Shown here in pieces: positions 30,309 to 38,825 of a stretch of DNA of 38,825 nt. The stretch is from Priapulus caudatus. Taxonomy: Eukaryota > Priapulida > Priapulimorpha > Priapulimorphida > Priapulidae. The position numbers were made by a program, and so were the translations under genes. The stretch lies in NCBI RefSeq assembly GCF_000485595.1, contig NW_014578698.1:27213-66037 (forward strand). The letters run 5' to 3'. The notes under the pieces were generated by a model that saw only the letters and a list, made by a program, of their open reading frames with translations, had not been told where the DNA came from and made no database searches. Each line of letters starts with the position of its first letter. Position 1 is the first letter of the stretch.

Positions 30309-31969
30309 TCCTGGTATGATTGTGTATGCATCTATAGATTGTTGTATATTGTGAACATACATTGTACATTCTGTTCTTGTACATATGGTGAAAAGAAAAA
30401 AAATTGTATGACTGCATATTTTGTTCAATGGTGTATATATTACTGTCAGAGTGGATGATGTAAACAGTTAGTATGATTTTGTACATCTCATTAATATTAA
30501 TGAGCGAGTGATTGTTTGCAACAAAAAACATTTAAAATAGAATGTGTATTTATCGGCTTAACAAAACATAATAATTATTCATATCAAAATAACAGATAAT
30601 TCATACACCAATAAATACGTTTCAAAATGTGTATTTATGAGTTTCTCTGAACAATTTAGTGTACAGTAGCTCATATCTGAAGTAGTCATTATAAAATACA
30701 GTCAATTTCTCCAACATTGTTTTTATGAAACTGTCATCTCTGACAATTTCTATGACTTCCAAATCGACAAATGTATAAACAACAAAGTGACGTTTTTTCC
30801 TGTCCGTACACAACAACTGTTCTTGTATCTGGTAATAATAATCATGTTTTGAATCGAGCATTAATTTTCCATTAACATTCTTTAAATATGGAATGGTGAT
30901 TTCTGAAATGTGATGGTCTCTAGATATGTAGGGATACTTGATTTCAAGAACTGTGTCGTTGTCCAGAATACAATCAGGGGAACTTGCAATAAAGTTATGA
31001 TGCTTACACACAAATAGTCCACACGGAATCGTCTCCACATCATGGCGTTCCTCATACTTCAATACTGCGATGTGTTCGTACTTGCATCCATGTCGTGTTG
31101 GAGCCGAGTCAAACTTCACTGGCACCACAAAGGATTTAGCCAGCTTCCGCTTGTCTGTGCGCTCGGTCAGTTTACAGATACGTCCGAAATGCGACGAAGT
31201 TAGTCGTTTAGATCTCTCTGTCATCCAGCTCTTGTTGCCATTTTGTCCTCTGGTGGACTTTTCAATGTCAAAGATTTGTACTTCCGTAAGCTTGGTGACG
31301 CCAATGGATTCGAGAAAGATTTCTTCTGGATGAGTCTTCAGGTAGTCATGATCATTTGAAATAGCAAATATGTTAGCTGGAGGTATTGTTTGTAGGATTG
31401 GCATCGAAATGGCTGTCGATGAAGCAGATCCCGATGCTTGGAAGTTGACACATAAATTGTTCACAAAAGAAGGGTATGAATCATTGCATCTCATTTTCTC
31501 TGGTCTTGGGTCAAAGTTGAGCATTTTGGACAGTTGGCGCCCCTCGCCTGCATCTCGAAGTTGTAGCTGCGACGCTTTCAGCGGAGATCCTCGGAAAGGT
31601 TTGCAGTGATGGAAAGTTTGCAGTTTTTGTGTACAGGTTTCCTTCGTGTCAAGTACATGGGTGTCTGAGAATGATACAAGGGCAAACAAGACACATTTAA
31701 CGTGTTTACAGTGGGCATCAGGTGCCCTCCCGACTGCACACTCACACTCAGTTTCCAAGATTGCACCCTCTGAGTCGATCACAACATCAACGGAGTATGC
31801 CACTTTCTTTTTCATTTCTGCGGCTGCACTTGCCAAAATGTAGTATTTGTCCTTATCTGCAGCTGCACGTACATTCATCAGGAACCTTTCTTTATACAGG
31901 GTCTTGATCTTCTCACTGAGCGACGTCTGGAATGGGGCGAGATATCCCTCAACTGACTTTTTTAGGCAA
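30309..31969. mobile_element. Second ISL2EU fragment (3' region plus nuclease gene)
   Basis: From 30309 the sequence is almost identical (about 97% by eye) to 37768-38649, which belongs to the ISL2EU element at the end of the window. The similarity starts about a dozen bases after the point corresponding to the transposase stop codon, so no transposase part is included. The left edge abuts the PIN-like gene. No inverted-repeat end was found; the right limit beyond the nuclease exon is not determined. Confidence 0.75.
30622..31969 (-). CDS. SWIM zinc finger + YqaJ-type nuclease, long exon
   Basis: Open from a TTTGCAG acceptor (exon start 31969) to a stop at 30622, about 448 codons, with the first ATG at 31878 inside the exon. 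The order is: a short segment (SLSEKIKTLYKERFLMNVRAAA), a SWIM zinc finger (CECAVGRAPDAHCKHV), a linker, then a YqaJ/lambda-exonuclease-like domain. That domain shows RSKRLTSSHFGRICK, a conserved S-S-P-D, and the PD-(D/E)xK core (NDTVLEIKYPYIS). Such enzymes resect DNA ends; in ISL2EU elements a YqaJ nuclease accompanies the transposase. No stop or frameshift is visible, but the upstream SAP exon seen in the copy at 28560-29512 was not found, so the gene is probably 5'-incomplete. A fragmentary second copy lies at 38080-38825. Confidence 0.85.
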
Positions 31970-33289
31970 CTGCAAACATAAATTTTAAAATTAAGATATT
32001 TCTCAAGAATGTATAATACATTTATTTACAAATTTTTAATATATTTAATAACAAAATGTATTTAAACTATGATAAATTTTAAACTGCTTCACAGACATTA
32101 TTTAAAAACAATACAATACTGAATATTGAGAACTTTTGAAGCCAGTAAATGCCACATATTTAATCAGTTTTTATTAATGCCGTCACGATAAGGGAATTTG
32201 TGTAGTAGGGCTAACTGGTTAATCGTGGATCTGCAATCGTACCGGTACCGATTAATCGTTATAATTCAAAACATACGAAGAAATTAGTGCGGCCTGACAA
32301 CAGTTTTCTGTACAAGTTTACAACTAGACAAGCGCCCTTACAACATGAATAACAAGTTATCCTGTGCATCGTGCACGTACTTTCACTATGTTAAGGGGAC
32401 AGTAGCCTCTAGGATTTTACTGCCTACAACTGTACTTGCTGTATAACAAATCGTCTATACCCACACGTATTTGTTACCAGATACCTAATTTTATTGTTAT
32501 AATTATTTACACATCAACGCAACGAAATTTGAACGGCGCCATGACAGCCGCGACCGTGCTGCCACCCCGAAAAAGTTGCGTATTTGACAATTTATTTTGC
32601 AGGTTACAGACCGAGGGCTAATCACAAAAGTGCAATTATATTCATACCTAAATGCTATTTAACCAAACGATATTCATTTTAGGGCAAATTTATCCATATT
32701 ATAACTGAAACTACATGTCGTTTATAAGATATTACAATCCTTTTGCTTTTAAATGAATAAATGAGAAACACCTTCGGTCTGTAGCCCTTGGTTGGAAAGT
32801 GGTTTTGCGCAACTTATCAGATCGTGCGCTTTGAGTGGTGCCACCGTCGTTGTAATCAAACTGTAGTCGTTAGTTTTAAAACATTTTTTTAAAATATTTC
32901 TAATGGTGATTTAACCATGAAACTTTTTATGTAGCGTAATTATAATCTAAATTAGCTGAAAATAACCCTAGAACCTAGAGTAAACTCTCCCTTTAAGTAC
33001 ATGTCAAGCAGGTAGAAAATGCCGACCATCACAAGTACACTGTTACGCACACTTTGCGTGCTGACAAGTTCTGGTGTGCCGACATGAACTATTGTCTTCG
33101 CCACAGGGCCCACTAATGATCATGGGAGCATTCTTGCTTGCTTGTTTCTCAAGGATGGAGTCAAGGTTCTCGGTGCCCTATCAATGAAATACATAATAAA
33201 TAACATATTATGAAAAACTAGAGTGTGTCAAAACACAAATTTGTGTGGTAACATAATTAGGTGCTGGAAATTTCATGAAATTTGCTTAC
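31970..33289. other. No clear gene
   Basis: AT-rich. A possible exon on the minus strand at about 33060-33180 (ENLDSILEKQASKN) follows an acceptor-like site and may belong to the HECT-like fragments upstream, but it soon meets a stop. No other coding signal was recognised. Confidence 0.4.
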
Positions 33290-33890
33290 CTACCACAAAA
33301 CATTCCATATTTAAAGAATCTTTCGCAGGACTCACTGTCAGCAGCCCCCCAGTCGTTAGTGCACTACTGATTTCTTCCTGCACCTGCTCCAGAACAATTC
33401 GAAGCAACTCTCTGTGGCCCGCCCATATCCACGCCTGCTTTGTCGAAGAATTGTACCCTTAAGGGACACCTGAGCTTCTCTCTGCAAACAAAGTTTGTTG
33501 CAACATGACTGCTATGCATGGATTGTATTTATAGAGCATCATTGCAATTTCGGTTGAACGAGTCGTAGTCCAATAAATACATGTGATTAAATAATCCACA
33601 CAAGTATGCAAATATTAACTAAAAGCAATATTTATTTTGGTGAGAGTATGTACCCTTTGTAAAAACCTACCCACAACACTTAACCCACGCAGCTGTATAC
33701 CTGAACAATCGGCGTCCAGCTGCTTGCATGGCATCTTCCAATATGCATGTGCGCCGCACGTACAATCGGTTGCTTAGGGTGCCGTCCTCGTCCTCTCAAC
33801 ACTCCTCGTCGGTGACAACCAATATGTGGTTGTCAATGTAAACCCTGCTCCAGTTCTTTGCAGTCAAACAGTCAGACAGAGACATAGGTA
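33290..33890 (-). pseudogene. HECT-domain-like fragments, two exons
   Basis: The upstream exon (about 33880 to 33701) reads VYIDNHILVVTDEEC, a TGA, then LSNRLYVRRTCILEDAMQA and ends LF-AG at a GTATAC donor. The next exon (33481 to about 33290) completes the split arginine codon and reads EKLRCPLRVQFFDKAGVDMG then GPQR. After an apparent 2-base loss in an AG run it continues ELLRIVLEQVQEEI. The 'V-x-F-x-x-x-x-G-V-D-x-G-G-P-x-R-E' pattern marks the start of a HECT ubiquitin-ligase-type domain. The catalytic-cysteine lobe was not seen. With one stop and one frameshift over about 130 codons it is not functional as read. HECT-like fragments of this sort are widely dispersed in some invertebrate genomes. 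Confidence 0.6.
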
Positions 33891-34463
33891 GTGTTTTACG
33901 CTGATCGTGCTTTTAATGTTTACTAGACTAACGGTAGCCTATCAGCAGAACATCATTACAGTACAGTGTGATCAGATTCAGATATATCCGGTCGGGATGA
34001 TCAGCAGTGATCAACAGTGATCAGATTCAGATATATCCGGTCGGNGTATAAAATGTATATAGTTTTTCCAAACGTTAAAAACAATATGACACGGTTAAAC
34101 CTGAGTGGTGCGACGAGGCTGTACTAATGTTTGCATGACTAGTAAAGTAATACCACACGACGTGCTTTGCAGCTACAGTGACTTATGTGTGTTAAAACTT
34201 GAGACAATTATTTTTATTTACTGTATAATTCAACATGATATATTACCTAAATCTTCTTAATAATCTTTTTAAAACAGTATACTGATCGTTTGTTAACCTT
34301 TTTGCTAAATATAATGTGACATTGTGTAAGTGTAAATAAAGTGTTTGATTTGAATTGAATGAATTGAATGAATTGAATTATATCCTGATAGTGTGCTTGC
34401 TGTATATATTTATTTATTTATTACAACTAGTAATAGTACTTGTGCAGATAAGGTCTATGTCTC
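33891..34463. other. Non-coding, includes a 27-bp direct repeat beside an N
   Basis: Bases 33969-33995 are repeated at 34018-34044 (both begin TGATCAGATTCAGATATATC), and the second copy is followed by an undetermined base at 34045. The rest is AT-rich without a gene. Confidence 0.7.
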
Positions 34464-34640
34464 CCTGGGTACTGCCGGAACGTACCTTGGCTACGGTCCG
34501 GTATACCGGAACCTACCCTGGTAACCATCTGATAGGGTTAGGGTGTAGGCGTAGGCGACTCTCTAGAATCGTTAGTGGAGTAGGCGATGTACGGTCAGGC
34601 ATATTAGATGGTACCAGGGTACGTTCCGGCAGTACCCAGG
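34464..34640. mobile_element. MITE-like element with 23-bp perfect inverted ends
   Basis: The left end CCTGGGTACTGCCGGAACG (continuing to 34486) is matched in inverse at 34618-34640. Part of the end sequence (CCGGAAC-x-TACCCTGG) recurs inside the left arm at about 34506. About 177 bp, non-coding. Confidence 0.7.
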
Positions 34641-34644
34641 AAGA

Positions 34645-34733
34645 TAGATACAATAATGTAACCCAAACCCAAGAGGATAGGCCCTAGAGGATAGACCCTA
34701 TCCTCTTGGGTTTGGGTTACATTATTGTATCTA
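34645..34733. mobile_element. Foldback hairpin element with 9-bp target duplication
   Basis: Two perfect 37-bp arms, 34645-34681 and 34697-34733 (outer end TAGATACAATAATGTAACCC), are separated by only 15 bases. CCAGGAAGA flanks the hairpin on both sides (34636-34644 and 34734-34742), a 9-bp direct repeat as made by Mutator-like elements. It was inserted at the very edge of the adjacent MITE. Confidence 0.8.
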
Positions 34734-34764
34734 CCAGGAAGACAGTCCCTACTGGCAGTACTAG

Positions 34765-34945
34765 AGGTACTAGTAGTAGTAACTAATATAAATAAACTAG
34801 TATTTATTTATTAGTTTAATAGTTATTAGTAGTAATATAGTAGTAGTAGTAGTAGTAGTAGTAGTATATAGTATACTTATACTATTAATAGTTTAATAGT
34901 TTATTAGTTTAAACTAGTACTAGTACTAGTAGTAGGCCTAGTAGT
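34765..34945. repeat. TAG/TAGTA-rich microsatellite tract
   Basis: Interrupted (TAG)n and ACTAGT repeats with AT-rich spacers; the purest run is (AGT)n at about 34839-34865. Confidence 0.8.
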
Positions 34946-35507
34946 ATTATAAACTATTATTATTAATTTAAGAAAATTAGACAGTTTTATACAGCCGGCA
35001 GAAATAACGTCTGGAGTTTAATACATTTTGTTAAATTAAACAACTTAAATATCAATTATGTATGCGCTACAAACGACGTAAAAGTAAAACGATGGCATAT
35101 GTCACCCGATAATATGTAGACCTACACACAAACTGCACTGCAGCTCAGACTCGACGACCGATGATTTAGTACCTATTTTAACCATTTACTTTTAGTGATT
35201 TACATTGACTTATCATTTAACATTTATGTTACTTACGCTGTATTAATGCTTATGTAGTAAATGCAACATACCTGTAAGACTAAATGTCGATTTACTACAG
35301 TTATTAATGCATTATATATAGTTTAGTTTATTAAAAAATCACCTGAAATACTGTCCTGTCTGTATAGCAGTCACCAACCCACGCCTCTTTCTACGCATAA
35401 ACATGGCGCCGCAGCGGTGGCGTTTCACTTCTCAGTATATATTGTTCTCAGAGTACGGTGGCCCACAGGTANGACTAAACAAATAAACGATGTACAACTA
35501 TGACAAT
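34946..35507. other. No recognisable gene
   Basis: AT-rich, with a GC-richer patch at 35390-35470 and a single undetermined base at 35472. No coding segment or inverted repeat was recognised. Confidence 0.4.
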
Positions 35508-35651
35508 GAGCGGCTCGTATAAAAATAGTTCCGCCGCAATCGCTAGGGCGGCGGCACTAGCGGTCCGGTCCAACAAAAACAAGTGTCAGTGACCGCAATG
35601 AACACTCAGTCAATGGCAATTGACTGTTGACAGATAGACAATTGCGAAAAA

Positions 35652-37756
35652 ATGCCGAAAACACAGTGCTGTGTGCCCCAATGTGTAAATCGTGGGGGTT
35701 TTCAGTTTCCAAGCACAACGAGGGCTGATAGTATTAGACGGCGATGGATAGTTGCAATCAAGCGAGTTGATGTTGAGAATCGAAATCGGCTGTGGAAGCC
35801 GACAGCATCAAGTGTGGTCTGTGTCGATCATTTCAACGATGAGGACTTCGTTAAAACAACTTATCATGGTATGCATCGTCTCTAATGATTCTATAATGAA
35901 TGATGATAATGACAATCAAAACTGTAAACTCAGCATGAGAATGTAAATAAACATTGTGATATTGCTATAGTTTAGATGAAAATGAAGTGTATTGCATTGT
36001 AGTGTATGTTTCACGGACTTGTTTATAACAGTGTTGTTTCTAGCATCTATAAGAAAGTTTCTTGGGACTAGTTTTCATCGTGATTAGTAGCTCCAAGAAA
36101 CGGTATTGCTAGGGTTAGAATACCGGTGAATACCGGTTAGAATACCGGTCAGGTTACGTGATTAGTAGCATAGACATAGTGGTGTATTGACGTTAGTCAC
36201 ACAGCCTGGTCGGGTTACGTGATTAGTAGCTCCAAGAAACGGTATTGCTAGGGTTAGAATACTGGTGAATACCGGTTAGAATACCGGTTAGAATACCGGT
36301 CGGGTTACGTGATTAGTAGCATAGACATAGTGGTGTTTCAAGACTTGTTTATTTAGTGCTAATCTGGTAGATGCAAAGAGTGCAAGGGGTCTATACTATA
36401 GTATAGTTTCAAAGTTAAACAAACAAACATGACAAATAAATATTGTTGCTGTGTATAATCTGGTGTAAATAATTGCATGTGTAACATGTTTAAAGATTAT
36501 GATTAGGCCTATTATAAACACTGGTATAATACGTGGCTAATGATTATTTATATTTATTTTTTCCAGGCACGACACCCTTGAAGCGGCAGCTCAAAAAGGA
36601 CGCCGTTCCATTCCGCTTTCCATGGTCAGCTGAAAAAGTTACGCGACGCCTACCAGAACGACATTTCGCACGCCCTTCGACAGACAGTTGTCAGGATCCT
36701 GCTGCCGTACCCGATGTCGCACAAAATATAGAAGTGGACACCGTGGAACCGTTACATGTGTCAAGGTCTACGAACACTGACATCGCTGTCGTAGAGAACA
36801 CTGCTGATGTCTCCACTAACACGGACACCAATTTAAGCTCATTTTCTGTGTCGAGGTACATTAACGATCCCGATGGTATCCATAATTTTTCCGGGCTGGG
36901 AAATTATGACAAGTTTATATTTGTTTTTTCGACACTTGGAGAAACACCTCATTATCTTCAATACATGTATGGAAGAGTCAGTGATGACATTTCAGTGATC
37001 GATCGATTTTTTTTAGTTCTAATTAAGTTGCGTAAACATTATTCAAATTTTGAGTTGAGCAGAATGTTTCAAATATCAGAATCATCAGTGTATAACATAT
37101 TTTGTACTTGGATTAGATTTCTTGCTTTACAATGGAAAGAAATTCCAACATGGAAAGAAATTCCAACATGGTGTTCCAGAGATTTGGTTAAGTTTTATTC
37201 TCCGTCTGATTTCAAAAGTAAGTTCAGCAACACACGCGTCATCATAGACGGAACTGAATGTCCCGTGAAAAAGCCAAAAAATCCAACAGCACAGCAGTCC
37301 ACGTTCAGCACGTACAAAAACAGGAACACAGTGAAAGTGTTAGTTGGTGTGTCACCAGGGGGTCTATGTACCTACATGTCTGATTCTTATGGTGGGTCAA
37401 CTAGTGACCGACAAATAGTTGAACGCTCTTCCCTCCCTCGCATGTGCGACCCCGGAGATTCCATCATGTCAGATAAGGGATTCGATGTGCAGGACATGTT
37501 CATTCCGACTCAAGTTGCCGTCAACATTCCGACATTTTTCTCGAAGAAAAATCGCATGAGCAGCAAAGTCGTGATGACAGATAGAAAGATTGCGTCTAAG
37601 CGTGTACACGTGGAAAGAATCATCAGACTAGCGAAGACGTACACTATCTTGAAAGCCCCACTCAATACCTCGGAAACGTTGCTGTCTTCTGATATCATTT
37701 TTGTTTGTTTCACATTGTGTAATTTTCGAAATGGAATTGTTCCATCCGACGCATGA
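35652..37756 (+). CDS. ISL2EU transposase: THAP + HTH + DDE, two exons, intact
   Basis: Exon 1 (35652-35868) starts MPKTQCCVPQCVNRGG and ends ...VCVDHFNDEDFVKTTYH, giving the C2CH zinc ligands of a THAP domain. Exon 2 (36567-37756) follows a TTTTTTTCCAG acceptor, joins in phase 1 (G + GC = Gly) and opens with GTTPLKRQLKKDAVPFRFPW, the closing AVPxxF part of THAP. The product is 468 residues with no break. After a low-complexity linker come a helix-turn-helix (FELSRMFQISESSVYNIFCT) and a DDE_Tnp_4-like core with D in VIIDGTECP (about 300), D in IMSDKGFD (about 375) and E in HVERIIRLAK (about 422). It would bind the element's ends through the THAP domain and cut and paste it. An in-frame 18-bp duplication repeats WKEIPT at about 37134-37169. 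The convergent nuclease gene begins 0.3 kb past the stop. Confidence 0.9.
36081..36358. repeat. 139-bp tandem duplication inside the transposase intron
   Basis: The segment starting TGATTAGTAGCTCCAAGAAA at 36081 recurs at 36220. Within each copy the motif GAATACCGGT is itself repeated two to four times, and each copy ends with GATTAGTAGCATAGACATAG. The array lies in the intron between the THAP exon and the main exon (35869-36566). Confidence 0.85.
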
Positions 37757-38079
37757 ATCATTAGTTTTCCTGGTATGATTGTGTATGCATCTATAGATTG
37801 TTGTATATTGTGAACATACATTGTACATTCTGTTCTTGTACATATGGTGAAAAGAAAAAAATTGCATGACTGCATATTTTGTTCAATGGTGTATATATTA
37901 CTGTCAGAGTGGATGATGTAAACAGTTAGTATGATTTACAACATCTCATTAATATTAATGAGCGAGTGATTGTTTGCAACAAAAAACACTTAAAATAGAA
38001 TGTGTATTTATCGGCTTAACAAAACATAATAATTATTCATATCAAAATAACAGATAATTCATACACCAATAAATACGTT
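37757..38079. other. Intergenic spacer between convergent ISL2EU genes
   Basis: Nearly identical to 30309-30621 from 37768 on. Holds a CATTAATATTAATG palindrome and AATAAA-type signals usable by either convergent gene; no coding sequence. Confidence 0.6.
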
Positions 38080-38825
38080 TCAAAATGTGTATTTATCAGT
38101 TTCTCTGAACAATTTAGTGTACAGTAGCTCATATCTGAAGTAGTCATTATAAAATACAGTCAATTTCTCCAACATTGTTTTTATGAAAATGTCATCTCTG
38201 ACAATTTCTATGACTTTCAAATCGACAAATGTATAAACAACAAAGTGACATTTTTTCCTGCCCGTACACAACAACTGTCCTTGTATCTGGTAATAATAAT
38301 CATGTTTTGGATCTAGCATTAATTTTCCATTAACATTCTTCAAATATGGAACGGTGATTTCTGAAATGTGATGGTCTCTAGATGTGTAGGGACACTTGAT
38401 TTCAAGAACTGTGTCGTTGTCCAGAATACGATCAGGGGAACTTGCAATAAAGTTATGATGCTTACACACAAATAGTCCACACGGAATTGTCTCCACATCA
38501 TGGCGTTCCTCATACTGCGATGTGTTCGTACTTGCATCCATGTCGTGTTGGAGCTGAGTCAAACTTCACTGGCACCACAAAGGATTTAGCCAGCTTCCGC
38601 TTGTCTGTGCGCTCGGTCAGTTTACAGATACGTCCGAAATGCGACGAAGTTAGTCGTTTAGAGAATCTCATCTGTCCATCCAATCTTGTTGCCAATTTTT
38701 GTCCCGCCCCTGTCTGTCTGGTGGACTTTCAAATGTCCAAAGATTTATACTTCTTGTAAGCGTTGTGACGCGCAATAGATTTCGAGAAAGATTTCTTCTG
38801 GAGTGAAGTCTTCCAGGTCAGTCAA
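38080..38825 (-). pseudogene. YqaJ-type nuclease gene of the terminal ISL2EU element, broken
   Basis: Closely similar to the C-terminal half of the nuclease at 30622-31969. The PD-(D/E)xK core is present as SSPDRILDNDTVLEIKCPY. Relative to the other copy, eight bases (TTCAATAC on the plus strand) are missing near 38516, which shifts the frame. Upstream of about 38655 many one- and two-base differences accumulate, destroying the frame up to the window edge. The copy has the more usual E-I-K-C-P-Y core, while the copy at 30622 has a tyrosine in place of that cysteine. The gene continues outside the window, so domains before YqaJ are not seen. Confidence 0.8.

Larger units (their letters stand above)
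35508..38825. mobile_element. ISL2EU-type transposon, right end beyond the window
   Basis: The left end begins near 35508 after AAT, as in the copy at 26087: GAGCGGCTCG, then CCGCAATCGCTA, GGCGGCAC and CCGGTCC. This parallels the other copy's end (CCGCAATCGCTA, GGTGGCAGCAC, CCGGTCC). Inside are an intact THAP transposase on the plus strand and a YqaJ nuclease gene converging on it from the minus strand. The right end is not in the window. Confidence 0.75.

Noticed and set aside
32161-32300. Second hAT-like MITE (TAATGCCGTCACGAT ... ATTAATCGTT)
   Set aside because: It resembles the MITE at 27195 in style, but I could not find paired inverted ends or an 8-bp duplication.

Overview
The window is eukaryotic, most likely from a marine invertebrate animal; the phylum cannot be fixed from the sequence. 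Coding pieces are broken into exons by GT...AG introns whose phases match. The DNA is AT-rich, full of microsatellites and short inverted-repeat elements, and carries an internal TTAGGG array. There are no operons, ribosome-binding sites or CRISPRs, and I recognised no tRNA or rRNA gene. Almost every recognisable gene is a transposase, a transposon-associated enzyme or a viral relic, so this is a transposon graveyard that still holds a few well-preserved elements.

Layout. 1-243: 22-bp satellite. 977-3660: fragments of conserved, uncharacterised, probably transposon-borne protein families plus a Myb/SANT-like exon. 4131-8317 (minus): three-exon THAP / P-element-type transposase with one nonsense codon. 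8509-9478 (minus): tyrosine recombinase with a homopolymer frameshift. 11253-11560: compound microsatellite. 11817-18452: a piggyBac-type element bounded by TTAA and 12-bp inverted repeats, with an intact three-exon transposase. Between that transposase and its left end lies about 2.4 kb of a negative-strand RNA virus L (polymerase) gene, broken and lacking the polymerase active site, with a tRNA-Lys-type primer-binding-site match at its 5' edge. 18453-23516: non-coding DNA with several MITE-like elements.

23517-25040 (minus): decayed gene of the 'HGKG' family, which may be DDE-like. 25779-30308 (minus): decayed gene whose acidic motifs resemble PIN/FEN-type nucleases. It is split by an ISL2EU-type transposon (26087-29682), which is itself split by a 423-bp hAT-type MITE: three nested levels. 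Removing the ISL2EU element and one AT target copy puts the two coding halves in frame. 30309-31969: second ISL2EU fragment with a long SWIM-YqaJ nuclease ORF. 33290-33890: HECT-like fragments. 34464-34742: foldback elements. 35508-38825: a third ISL2EU element with an intact THAP transposase (plus strand) and a convergent, broken YqaJ nuclease gene running off the window.

How the genes relate: the ISL2EU copies each pair a DDE transposase on one strand with a nuclease gene on the other (SAP-SWIM-YqaJ in the best 5' end seen). The PIN-like and HGKG genes lie head-to-tail on one strand and could be two parts of another mobile element. The viral L fragment now sits inside a piggyBac-type transposon and could have moved as its passenger.
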